DNA of 18,627 nt from Cognatiyoonia sp965661665 (GTDB taxonomy: Bacteria > Pseudomonadota > Alphaproteobacteria > Rhodobacterales > Rhodobacteraceae). The position numbers and the translations under genes were made by a program. Shown one piece after another: positions 1 through 14,284 of this stretch. The stretch is taken from positions 1 through 18,627 of the forward strand of contig NZ_CBFIEO010000026.1 of NCBI RefSeq assembly GCF_965661665.1. The letters run 5' to 3'. Below the pieces are notes generated by a model. The model did not search any database. It had not been told where the DNA came from and saw only the letters and a list, made by a program, of their open reading frames with translations. Numbering within the stretch: position 1 is the stretch's first letter; the number at the start of each line of letters is the position of its first letter.

Positions 1-37
1 GTATGTCCCGCTAGCACCCTGAGAAAGGAACCAGCGA

Positions 38-232
38 ATGGCCACAAACCCAGTCAAATTTATCAATGAGACGCGGGCAGAGATTTCGAAGGTCGTGTGG
101 CCCACACGGCGCGAAGTGGTGATGACAACCATCATGGTGTTCATCATGGCGGCGCTGACGGCTGTCTTCTTTAGCTTGGTCGACCTGATCATCCGGTCTG
201 GATTGTCGGGTGTTCTGGGCCTCTTTGGCTGA
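38..232 (+). CDS. secE: Preprotein translocase subunit SecE
   Basis: SecE clamps the two halves of the SecY channel in the inner membrane and is essential for Sec-dependent export. The 64-residue product has the short single-helix form usual outside enterobacteria (E. coli has three helices, 127 residues). An amphipathic N-terminal segment with the family signature EISKVVWPTRRE (residues 15-26) is followed by one transmembrane helix at about residues 29-50 and a short hydrophobic tail. The ATG at 38 is preceded by AAAGGAA at 24-30, a well placed ribosome binding site. It is the first gene of the window and sits upstream of nusG as in most bacteria. The 37 bases before it hold no recognisable tRNA or gene end. 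Family assignment is secure. Confidence 0.97.
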   Translation: MATNPVKFINETRAEISKVVWPTRREVVMTTIMVFIMAALTAVFFSLVDLIIRSGLSGVLGLFG

Positions 233-264
233 TTAAGTCTTAAAGGAAAATTGCTTCAAACCCC

Positions 265-292
265 TTGTCAACAAAGGGTTACGGCGTTACAT
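265..292 (+). promoter_or_regulatory. Inverted repeat / weak promoter candidate upstream of nusG
   Basis: Arms AACCCCTTGT (259-268) and ACAAAGGGTT (271-280) are complementary at 9 of 10 positions around a CA centre. Overlapping this, TTGTCA (265-270) could act as a -35 box, with TTACAT (287-292) as a poor -10 after 16 bases. A promoter here would make sense only if transcription stops or weakens at the hairpin at 317-350, but that hairpin lies downstream of the candidate, which weakens the idea. The inverted repeat could instead be an operator or a small RNA hairpin. Confidence 0.25.
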
Positions 293-316
293 GCCCATAC
301 GTTTTGGAAATGGCGT

Positions 317-350
317 GCGGCGAATCGAGTTGCGCGCCGCTTTTTGTTTT
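317..350 (+). terminator. Intrinsic terminator-like hairpin between secE and nusG
   Basis: GCGGCG (317-322) pairs perfectly with CGCCGC (335-340) across a 12-base loop and is followed at once by TTTTTGTTTT (341-350). This is the layout of a Rho-independent terminator or attenuator. An alternative pairing, GGCGTGC (312-318) with GCGCGCC (332-338), competes with it. The stem is only 6 bp, so partial read-through into nusG is likely. Confidence 0.55.
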
Positions 351-358
351 CGGGACGG

Positions 359-406
359 TCAGTCTTAAACGACTGAAATCAAAAGGAATTTGCGGGGTTT
401 GCCGCA
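359..406 (+). promoter_or_regulatory. Two small hairpins in the nusG leader
   Basis: TCAGTC (359-364) pairs with GACTGA (371-376) around a 6-base loop. TGCGG (391-395) pairs with CCGCA (402-406) around GGTTTG. Both lie between the terminator-like hairpin and the nusG start at 429. Read by eye only; the role is unknown. Confidence 0.3.
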
Positions 407-428
407 TCATGACGAGGTGTCGAGACAC

Positions 429-959
429 ATGGCGAAACGTTGGTATTCAGTTAGCGTGCTCTCAAACTTCGAGAAGAAAATCGCTGAAACCATCCGCCAG
501 AAGGCAGAGGAAAGCGGTCTGACCGATCAGATCGACGAAGTTCTCGTGCCGACTGAAGAAGTGATCGAGGTGCGTCGCAACAAGAAAGTGACCGCTGAGC
601 GCCGCTTCATGCCGGGCTATGTTTTGGTGCACATGGAAATGTCGGATGAGGGCTATCATCTCATCAACTCTATCAACCGCGTCACCGGGTTCTTGGGCCC
701 GCAAGGTCGCCCGATGCCGATGCGCGACGCCGAAGTCCAAGCGATCTTGGGCCGCGTAGAAGAAGGTCAGGAAGCGCCACGCACACTGATCAGCTTTGAT
801 GTGGGCGAGAAAGTGAAAGTGAACGACGGACCGTTCGAAGACTTCGATGGTCTGGTCGAGGGAGTCGATGAAGAGAACCAGCGCTTGAAGGTGACGGTCT
901 CTATCTTTGGCCGGGCAACCCCGGTCGAGCTGGAATACACGCAGGTTTCCAAACAGTAA
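429..959 (+). CDS. nusG: Transcription termination/antitermination factor NusG
   Basis: NusG binds the RNA polymerase clamp through its N-terminal domain and contacts Rho or ribosomal protein S10 through its C-terminal KOW domain. The 176-residue product shows an NGN domain starting KRWYSVSVLS and including the motif RRFMPGYVLV (near residue 60), a linker rich in acidic residues, and a C-terminal KOW domain containing VGEKVKVNDGPF, near residues 120-176. I chose the ATG at 429, not the upstream in-frame TTG at 390: family members begin at this MAKRWY, and GAGG at 414-417 is a usable ribosome binding site, while the 13 extra residues look like no family sequence and overlap a leader hairpin. 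Length is normal for the family. It may be transcribed partly independently of secE because of the hairpin at 317-350. Confidence 0.97.
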   Translation: MAKRWYSVSVLSNFEKKIAETIRQKAEESGLTDQIDEVLVPTEEVIEVRRNKKVTAERRFMPGYVLVHMEMSDEGYHLINSINRVTGFLGPQGRPMPMRDAEVQAILGRVEEGQEAPRTLISFDVGEKVKVNDGPFEDFDGLVEGVDEENQRLKVTVSIFGRATPVELEYTQVSKQ

Positions 960-1027
960 TCAGCGGTGTCTGTGGGAGGCGAGCAGCGCGCGCGTTGCGA
1001 ACCGGACCACACAACTGAGAAGCCCAC

Positions 1028-1039
1028 GCGACGCGTCGC
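1028..1039. promoter_or_regulatory. 12-bp perfect palindrome upstream of rplK
   Basis: GCGACGCGTCGC at 1028-1039 reads the same on both strands and lies 29 bases before the rplK start, inside the 109-base nusG-rplK gap. It could be a protein binding site or chance in GC-rich sequence. I could not recognise a clear L1-type mRNA binding site or a clear sigma-70 promoter in this gap, although L1 autoregulation is known to act on the rplK leader in other bacteria. Confidence 0.3.
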
Positions 1040-1068
1040 AAGGGTGTTGAAAAAGAAGGAGAGGCCAC

Positions 1069-1494
1069 ATGGCCAAGAAACTCGCCGGCACGATGAAACT
1101 GCAGGTTCCTGCAGGTCAAGCCAACCCATCCCCACCCGTGGGCCCTGCATTGGGTCAGCGCGGCATCAACATCATGGAATTCTGCAAGGCATTCAACGCC
1201 AAGACGCAGGACCTTGAGCCTGGTGCCCCATGCCCAACAGTGATCACATACTATCAGGACAAGTCCTTCTCGATGGACATCAAGACGCCACCTGCGTCTT
1301 ACTTCATCAAGAAAGCGGCCAAGCTGAAGTCTGGCTCCCAGACACCAGGTAAAGCCGTTGCTGGTTCGATCACATCCAAGCAGGTCCGCGAAATCGCAGA
1401 AGCGAAGATGAAAGACCTGAACGCCAACGACATCGAAGGCGCAATGCTGATCATCATGGGCTCCGCCCGTTCTATGGGCATCGAGGTAAAGTAA
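1069..1494 (+). CDS. rplK: 50S ribosomal protein L11
   Basis: L11 binds 23S rRNA at the GTPase-associated centre, forms the base of the stalk together with L10, and is where thiopeptides such as thiostrepton act. The 141-residue product has the canonical proline-rich N-terminal linker PPVGPALGQRG (residues 22-32) and a C-terminal rRNA-binding domain ending IIMGSARSMGIEVK. The lysines near the N terminus (K3, K4) match the region modified by the methyltransferase PrmA in E. coli. The start is fixed by AGAAGGAG (1054-1061), 7 bases upstream. The stop codon overlaps the rplA start as TAATG, so the two genes are translationally coupled. Confidence 0.98.
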   Translation: MAKKLAGTMKLQVPAGQANPSPPVGPALGQRGINIMEFCKAFNAKTQDLEPGAPCPTVITYYQDKSFSMDIKTPPASYFIKKAAKLKSGSQTPGKAVAGSITSKQVREIAEAKMKDLNANDIEGAMLIIMGSARSMGIEVK

Positions 1495-2195
1495 TGGCAA
1501 AATTTGGTAAGCGTACTACCGCCGCGCGCGAGGCGTTCGCAGGTAAAGAAAACGTCTCCGTCTCCGAAGCTGTTGCTTTGGTCAAGGACAACGCAAAGGC
1601 GAAGTTCGACGAGACAATCGAAATCTCGATGGTTTTGGGCATCGACCCACGCCACGCTGACCAGATGGTCCGCGGCACCGTGACCCTGCCAAACGGCACA
1701 GGTAAAACTGTCCGTGTGGCTGTGTTTGCACGTGGTGACAAAGCGGACGAGGCGAAAGCTGCTGGTGCAGACATCGTCGGCGCAGAAGACCTGATGGAAA
1801 TTGTTCAAGGTGGCACGATCGAATTCGACCGCTGCATCGCGACACCTGACATGATGGGTATCGTTGGCCGTCTGGGTAAAGTCCTTGGCCCACGTAACCT
1901 GATGCCAAACCCGCGCGTTGGCACAGTGACACCTGACGTAAAAGCGGCTGTTGAAGCGGCGAAGGGTGGCGAAGTTCAGTTCAAAGCTGAGAAAGCGGGC
2001 GTTGTGCACGCTGGTATCGGCAAAGCCTCATTTGGTGCGCAGCAGATCGAAGAGAACGTGAAAGCGTTCGTTGACGCGGTCAGCAAAGCCAAGCCAACAG
2101 GCGCAAAAGGCACATACATGAAGAAGATAGCATTGACTTCTACAATGGGCCCAGGTGTTTCCGTTGCTGTGGATGACGCCACTGGCAACGCCTAA
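1494..2195 (+). CDS. rplA: 50S ribosomal protein L1
   Basis: L1 forms the mobile L1 stalk of the 50S subunit, which helps move deacylated tRNA out of the E site. In many bacteria it also represses translation of its own rplK-rplA mRNA. The 233-residue product has the usual two-domain length and the signature block containing GRLGKVLGPRNLMPNPRVGT (from about residue 124). The ATG shares its A with the last base of the rplK TAA; GAGG at 1483-1486, inside the end of rplK, is the ribosome binding site. A GC-rich hairpin follows 6 bases after the stop, so rplK-rplA may form a unit partly separated from rplJ. Confidence 0.98.
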   Translation: MAKFGKRTTAAREAFAGKENVSVSEAVALVKDNAKAKFDETIEISMVLGIDPRHADQMVRGTVTLPNGTGKTVRVAVFARGDKADEAKAAGADIVGAEDLMEIVQGGTIEFDRCIATPDMMGIVGRLGKVLGPRNLMPNPRVGTVTPDVKAAVEAAKGGEVQFKAEKAGVVHAGIGKASFGAQQIEENVKAFVDAVSKAKPTGAKGTYMKKIALTSTMGPGVSVAVDDATGNA

Positions 2196-2201
2196 AGAAT
2201 T

Positions 2202-2224
2202 CGGTGCCCCTCGGGGCACCGTTT
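2202..2224 (+). terminator. Terminator/attenuator-like hairpin after rplA
   Basis: CGGTGCCCC (2202-2210) and GGGGCACCG (2213-2221) are perfect complements separated by TC, giving a 9-bp arm whose tip must open to form a loop. Only TTT follows, so this looks like a weak terminator, an attenuator or a transcript-end stabiliser between rplA and rplJ, and not an efficient stop. Confidence 0.5.
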
Positions 2225-2284
2225 AGCCACGCCAGACCATCGGCGTGGTTCTGTCCGAGACGGAGGGTTCAGGTTTGACCTGAA
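2225..2284 (+). promoter_or_regulatory. Two perfect hairpins in the rplA-rplJ gap
   Basis: CCACGCC (2227-2233) pairs with GGCGTGG (2242-2248) around the loop AGACCATC, and the stem extends by a G-T wobble and an A-T pair to 2225-2250. TTCAGGT (2268-2274) pairs with ACCTGAA (2278-2284) around TTG. The loop AGACCATC is repeated exactly in a second hairpin at 2380-2397. TTGACC (2275-2280) could resemble a -35 box, but no good -10 follows it. Confidence 0.4.
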
Positions 2285-2322
2285 TAATTCCTTCCTGAGA
2301 TGGGAAACGAGAACGAGATTTA

Positions 2323-2432
2323 CGAAGGCTTCGACCTTCGGGTGATCAAGGCTCGGGACCCTGAAAATTGGACCCGAACGCCCCAGACCATCGGGGCAAA
2401 ATTGAGCCGGGGTGAAAGCCCCAAACTTGGAG
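2323..2432 (+). promoter_or_regulatory. Candidate L10 leader RNA before rplJ
   Basis: In this position many bacteria carry an L10 leader to which the L10-L7/L12 complex binds to repress rplJ-rplL. The sequence here is highly structured. CGAAGG (2323-2328) pairs with CCTTCG (2335-2340). TCGGGACC (2353-2360) pairs with GGACCCGA (2370-2377) with one A-A mismatch, and GGC (2350-2352) with GCC (2380-2382) can extend this across a bulge. GCCCC (2380-2384) pairs with GGGGC (2393-2397). GGGG (2409-2412) pairs with CCCC (2419-2422). The last two helices can be replaced by GGGGC (2393-2397) with GCCCC (2418-2422), close to the rplJ ribosome binding site. The L10-leader assignment rests on position and structure, not on a covariance match. 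Confidence 0.55.
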
Positions 2433-2439
2433 TAAAACT

Positions 2440-2952
2440 GTGGATAGAGCACAAAAAGAACAGCTGGTCGACGAACTCGGCCAAGTGTTTGAAAGCTCTG
2501 GCGTCGTAGTGGTGAGCCACTACGAGGGTATGACAGTTGCTGAAATGCAGGACCTGCGCGCGAAAATGCGTGAAGTAGGTGGGTCCGTACGCGTGACCAA
2601 GAACAAGCTCGCCAAGATCGCCCTTGAGGGTAAGCCATGCGCCAGCATTGCTGAACTACTTTCGGGCATGACAGTGCTTGCCTATTCTGAAGATCCTGTG
2701 GCCGCGGCCAAGGTTGTTCAGGACTATTCCAAAGAGAATGACAAACTCGTCATCCTCGGCGGTGCAATGGGCGATCAAGCACTCGACGTCGCCGGTGTGA
2801 AAGCCGTTGCTGCAATGCCATCCCGCGAGGAGCTTATTGCCTCCATCGTTGGCTGCATTGGTGCACCAGCTTCCAACATCGCCGGTGCGATTGGCGCGCC
2901 TGCTTCAAACATCGCGAGCATTCTTTCGACCATCGAAGAGAAGGCTGCATAA
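2440..2952 (+). CDS. rplJ: 50S ribosomal protein L10
   Basis: L10 anchors the L7/L12 dimers to the 50S stalk base and, with them, represses its own operon in many bacteria. The 170-residue product begins MDRAQKEQLVDELG, typical of alphaproteobacterial L10, followed by the conserved rRNA-binding domain (VVVSHYEGMTVAEM, then RVTKNKLAKIAL). The start is a GTG at 2440, supported by GGAG at 2429-2432 (7 bases upstream) and by the family N terminus. The C-terminal helix that holds L7/L12 contains an 11-residue tandem repeat built on IGAPASNIA (residues 140-161). The 244-base structured region before it probably carries translational control. rplL follows after 68 bases. Confidence 0.97.
   Translation: MDRAQKEQLVDELGQVFESSGVVVVSHYEGMTVAEMQDLRAKMREVGGSVRVTKNKLAKIALEGKPCASIAELLSGMTVLAYSEDPVAAAKVVQDYSKENDKLVILGGAMGDQALDVAGVKAVAAMPSREELIASIVGCIGAPASNIAGAIGAPASNIASILSTIEEKAA
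2857..2922 (+). repeat. 33-bp tandem duplication in the rplJ 3' end
   Basis: Two consecutive 33-base units (2857-2889 and 2890-2922) both encode IGAPASNIA followed by two further residues (GA, then SI). They differ at several third positions, so the protein repeat is kept while the DNA has drifted. The repeat lies in the C-terminal segment of L10 that is known in the family to bind L7/L12 dimers. Confidence 0.75.
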
Positions 2953-3020
2953 GCAACTTGACTATCTCCGTACGGCAATCTGCTGACGTTGGAACACAAA
3001 TTTAGAAATGGAAAAGCAAA

Positions 3021-3398
3021 ATGGCTGATCTGAAGAAACTCGCTGAAGAGATCGTTGGTCTGACACTTCTCGAAGCACAAGAACTGAAAACCATCCTGAA
3101 GGATGAGTATGGCATCGAACCAGCTGCTGGTGGCGCTGTCATGATGGCTGGTCCAGCTGGCGGAGACGCTGGCGGTGCAGCTGAAGAGAAGACAGAATTC
3201 GACGTTGTACTGAAGAACGCAGGTGCATCGAAAATCAACGTGATCAAAGAAGTTCGCGGCATCACTGGTCTTGGCCTCAAAGAAGCAAAAGATCTCGTCG
3301 AAGCTGGCGGCAAGATCAAAGAAGGTGTCGACAAAGCCGAAGCAGAAGACATCAAGGGCAAGCTGGAAGCAGCTGGCGCAGAAGTCGAGCTGGCCTAA
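3021..3398 (+). CDS. rplL: 50S ribosomal protein L7/L12
   Basis: L7/L12 is the multicopy flexible stalk protein that recruits and stimulates the translational GTPases EF-Tu, EF-G, IF2 and RF3. The 125-residue product shows the three expected parts: an N-terminal dimerisation/L10-binding domain (about residues 1-33), an Ala/Gly-rich hinge (about 35-55) and a C-terminal factor-binding domain (about 57-125) with the conserved stretch KINVIKEVRGITGLGLKEAK. The ribosome binding site is modest (GGA at 3010-3012, 8 bases before the ATG), although L7/L12 is normally made at several copies per ribosome. A 235-base structured gap separates it from rpoB. Confidence 0.98.
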   Translation: MADLKKLAEEIVGLTLLEAQELKTILKDEYGIEPAAGGAVMMAGPAGGDAGGAAEEKTEFDVVLKNAGASKINVIKEVRGITGLGLKEAKDLVEAGGKIKEGVDKAEAEDIKGKLEAAGAEVELA

Positions 3399-3410
3399 GC
3401 CACGCATTCA

Positions 3411-3580
3411 GAGCCGTCCATGGCTCGGAAATAAGGGCTGGATCCGCGAAATCGTGGGTCCAGCCAAACCTGTCTTAGAAGGGTGTCTTGCGAGACACGC
3501 GTCTTGGGTAGGTTTTCATCGGGAGGCATTCGGTGGGACGAATGCCACGAATAGATGAAACTCCCCTCTCAATGGGAGAG
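3411..3580 (+). promoter_or_regulatory. Hairpin array between rplL and rpoB
   Basis: The 235-base gap holds successive hairpins. GAGCC (3411-3415) pairs with GGCTC (3422-3426). A 13-bp stem (3436-3448 with 3453-3465, two G-U wobbles) carries the tetraloop AAAT. GTGTCT (3483-3488) pairs with AGACAC (3493-3498) around TGCG. GGCATTCG (3525-3532) pairs with CGAATGCC (3539-3546). CTCTC (3566-3570) can pair with GAGAG (3576-3580). None is followed by a T run. In E. coli this same gap holds an attenuator and an RNase III processing site that set the ratio of ribosomal protein to RNA polymerase synthesis; the long stem at 3436-3465 is a reasonable counterpart by position. Confidence 0.55.
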
Positions 3581-3633
3581 CACCGCGTCCCCGGCGGCGG
3601 CTCACTCGCAGAGAAAAGAAGGTAAAATTTCAC

Positions 3634-7767
<4,134 letters not shown>

Positions 7768-7773
<6 letters not shown>

Positions 7774-7789
7774 GGCCCCGGCCTTACTC
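7768..7789 (+). promoter_or_regulatory. Perfect hairpin enclosing the rpoB stop codon
   Basis: GAGTAAGGCC (7768-7777) and GGCCTTACTC (7780-7789) are perfect 10-bp complements around CC; with the top pair open this is a 9-bp stem and a 4-base loop. The rpoB TAA at 7771-7773 is inside the left arm. No T run follows, so it is not an intrinsic terminator. The rpoC ribosome binding site begins 26 bases downstream. Confidence 0.6.
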
Positions 7790-7826
7790 CCCTAATCCCC
7801 AACGCACCCCATTCAAGGAATTGAAG

Positions 7827-12077
<4,251 letters not shown>

Positions 12078-12100
12078 AGCGGTTCATATGACCAAAAGAA

Positions 12101-12131
12101 GGGCTGCCAATTTGGCGGCCCTTTTTGTTTT
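12101..12131 (+). terminator. Rho-independent terminator of the rpoBC operon
   Basis: GGGCTGCC (12101-12108) pairs with GGCGGCCC (12114-12121), 8 bp with one G-U wobble, around the loop AATTT, followed by TTTTTGTTTT (12122-12131). This is the clearest intrinsic terminator in the window and separates rpoC from the helicase gene. Confidence 0.9.
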
Positions 12132-12236
12132 GGGGCAAACACGTCTTTCAGCAATTTCACCCGTTGATGCGACGTGGGCTATACACGCCCGCAAATAGAG
12201 ACTATGGCCCAGTTCTTTCCCGCCACTTGGTGACCC

Positions 12237-14213
12237 ATGCAAGATTTCTCCGGCCTCCCCGATACTCTCTCAACCGCGCTGACCAAAAAGGGATACAGCG
12301 GTTTGACGCCCGTTCAGCAGGCGGTCACAGACGATGCCTTGGCTGGCAAAGATTTGCTGGTCTCCGCCCAGACGGGCTCAGGCAAAACCGTGGGCTTCGG
12401 TCTGGCAATGGCCTCCGACGTGTTGGACGACGCCGGTCGGTTTGGGCGCCCCGCTGCCCCGCAAGCCGCCGTCATTGCGCCAACGCGCGAACTGGCCTTG
12501 CAAGTGCGCCGCGAATTTGACTGGCTCTTTGCGGAGGCAGGCATCGTCACCGCCTCCGCCGTTGGTGGTATGGATGCGCGGACCGAACGACGCGCAATCG
12601 AACGCGGCGCGCATTTGATCGTCGCCACACCGGGGCGTCTGCGCGACCACATCGCCCGGGGTGTGATCGACATGAGCGATCTAAAAACGGTCGTTCTGGA
12701 TGAGGCGGATGAAATGCTCGACATGGGCTTTTCCGAAGACCTTGAATTCATCCTTGATCACACGCCAAAATCCCGTCGCACGCTCATGTTCTCCGCCACC
12801 GTGCCGCGCGGCATCGCAAAGCTGGCGCAGACCTATCAGAATGAAGACGCGGAGCGGCTCAAGGTCGGCAGCGCCGAAAAACAGCATGCGGATATCAAAT
12901 ATAGCGCGCTCAATGTTGCCCCATCGGACATCGAAAAAGCGATCATCAACCTACTGCGCTACCATGATGCACAAACTGCGATAATCTTTGCCAACACCCG
13001 CTCTATGGTGGCCCGTCTGACGGCCAAGTTTTCCAACCGTGGGTTTTCTGTCGTCTCGCTCTCTGGCGAACTCAGCCAAGCCGAACGCACCAACGCCATG
13101 CAAGCGCTGCGCGATGGGCGGGCGCAGGTCTGTGTCGCAACCGATGTCGCAGCCCGTGGCATCGACCTGCCCGGATTGGAATTGGTGATCCACGCCGATC
13201 TGCCCTCCAATGCCGAAGCCTTGCTGCACCGCTCCGGACGGACGGGTCGGGCAGGGCGCAAAGGCAACTCCATCCTGATCGTGCCGGGGCGTCAGCGGTC
13301 CAAAGCACAACGTCTACTGAAATTCGCTAAACTCGACGCAGAATGGGGCATACCCCCGTCGGCGGAGGCGGTTTTGGCAAAAGATGAGGAGCGGATCGCG
13401 TCCAACCCCGCATTGGACGAGCCGTCAAGCGCCGAAGAATTAGCCTTCGCCGAACGTCTGCTTAATGGACGCACGCCCGAACAGATCGCCGCCGCATACC
13501 TGCGCCTCTACCGTGAACGCCACTCCGCTCCCGAAATTCTTGGCGCATTGCCCGAACCTGGCCACCGCAAACCCCGCGACCATGCGGAGTTCGGGCCGAG
13601 CACATGGTTTTCCCTCAACTTGGGCCGCAAGCATCGCGCCGAACCGCGCTGGTTGCTCCCCATGCTCTGTCGCAATGCAGGCCTGTCAAAAAGCGCAATC
13701 GGCGCAATCCGCGTCCAGTTCCAAGAAACCTTTGTCGAGATTGCAAATGATGCCATCGCGGCGATGAAGCAGGAACTCGGTCCGGAGATGAGCTTGGAAC
13801 AGGGCGCAGCCCTGACCGAGTTGTCCGGTGCACCTGACTTCGACGCCTCCCCCAAAGGACCACCAGCCGACACATTATGGACCGGCAAGCCGCCACAAAA
13901 ACGCAAACCGCGCACAGAGGACAAGCCGAAGGCACCCCACAAGCCAAAGCAAGCGAAAGACGAGGGGCGGAAACCGTCAAAGCCGAAGAAAGACAAAGCC
14001 CCTGAAAAGCGGGGGGAGAAGCCACCTTTCAAAGGCAAGCCGCCTTCAAAGCCTAAAGAGTCGAAGCGCCGCCCTGACGCTGCCGATACGTCAAAATCCC
14101 TAAGGTCCGGAAAAGTGCGTCACACCTCCAAAGGCAAAGGACCGCAATCGCGCACGGGCAAGGGCGGCGACGCACGCCCCTTCCGCAAACGGTCCAAGCC
14201 GCAGGGCCGTTGA
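12237..14213 (+). CDS. DEAD-box RNA helicase with DbpA-like domain and basic tail
   Basis: This ATP-dependent RNA helicase belongs to the DeaD/CsdA/DbpA/RhlE group, which remodels rRNA and mRNA during ribosome assembly, cold adaptation or decay. All core motifs are present: Q motif around F4 to Q28, AQTGSGKT (44-51), PTREL (82-86), TPGR (131-134), DEAD (155-158), SAT (186-188), IIFANTR (249-255), ATDVAARGID (301-310) and HRSGRTGR (331-338). A second part, beginning WFSLNLGRK at residue 457, resembles the DbpA-type RNA-binding domain. The last 110 or so residues are Lys/Pro/Arg-rich, low in complexity and probably disordered. The ATG at 12237 has a weak ribosome binding site. TATACA (12180-12185) is a possible -10 with no good -35. 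Codon use (Pro CCC/CCG) differs from the ribosomal genes around it. The exact subfamily is uncertain. Confidence 0.93.
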   Translation: MQDFSGLPDTLSTALTKKGYSGLTPVQQAVTDDALAGKDLLVSAQTGSGKTVGFGLAMASDVLDDAGRFGRPAAPQAAVIAPTRELALQVRREFDWLFAEAGIVTASAVGGMDARTERRAIERGAHLIVATPGRLRDHIARGVIDMSDLKTVVLDEADEMLDMGFSEDLEFILDHTPKSRRTLMFSATVPRGIAKLAQTYQNEDAERLKVGSAEKQHADIKYSALNVAPSDIEKAIINLLRYHDAQTAIIFANTRSMVARLTAKFSNRGFSVVSLSGELSQAERTNAMQALRDGRAQVCVATDVAARGIDLPGLELVIHADLPSNAEALLHRSGRTGRAGRKGNSILIVPGRQRSKAQRLLKFAKLDAEWGIPPSAEAVLAKDEERIASNPALDEPSSAEELAFAERLLNGRTPEQIAAAYLRLYRERHSAPEILGALPEPGHRKPRDHAEFGPSTWFSLNLGRKHRAEPRWLLPMLCRNAGLSKSAIGAIRVQFQETFVEIANDAIAAMKQELGPEMSLEQGAALTELSGAPDFDASPKGPPADTLWTGKPPQKRKPRTEDKPKAPHKPKQAKDEGRKPSKPKKDKAPEKRGEKPPFKGKPPSKPKESKRRPDAADTSKSLRSGKVRHTSKGKGPQSRTGKGGDARPFRKRSKPQGR

Positions 14214-14284
14214 CAGCTAATAACGACGACGCATGGTCGCGTTTGATATGGCGCGGCCTGCCATGACAGGTTAGCGCTAAGTTT

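Noticed and set aside
1..37. End of a tRNA-Trp gene or tuf before secE
   Set aside because: These are common neighbours of secE, but the 37 bases contain no CCA end, tRNA arm or recognisable coding end, only the secE ribosome binding site.
265..522. Small open frame in the secE-nusG gap
   Set aside because: It begins at a TTG without a ribosome binding site, crosses the terminator-like hairpin and overlaps the nusG coding sequence in another frame.
2275..2303. Sigma-70 promoter before rplJ (TTGACC as -35)
   Set aside because: The -35 is fair, but the sequence 16-17 bases downstream (GAGATG/AGATGG) is a poor -10, and the TTGACC is part of a perfect hairpin.
2300..2509. Possible 69-residue leader peptide before rplJ
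   Set aside because: There is no ribosome binding site before the ATG at 2300, the frame runs into rplJ in another frame, the product looks like nothing known, and the region is better explained as leader RNA.
3271..3558. Small open frame from the end of rplL into the gap before rpoB
   Set aside because: Its first half overlaps rplL out of frame and its second half is hairpin sequence; no start signal.
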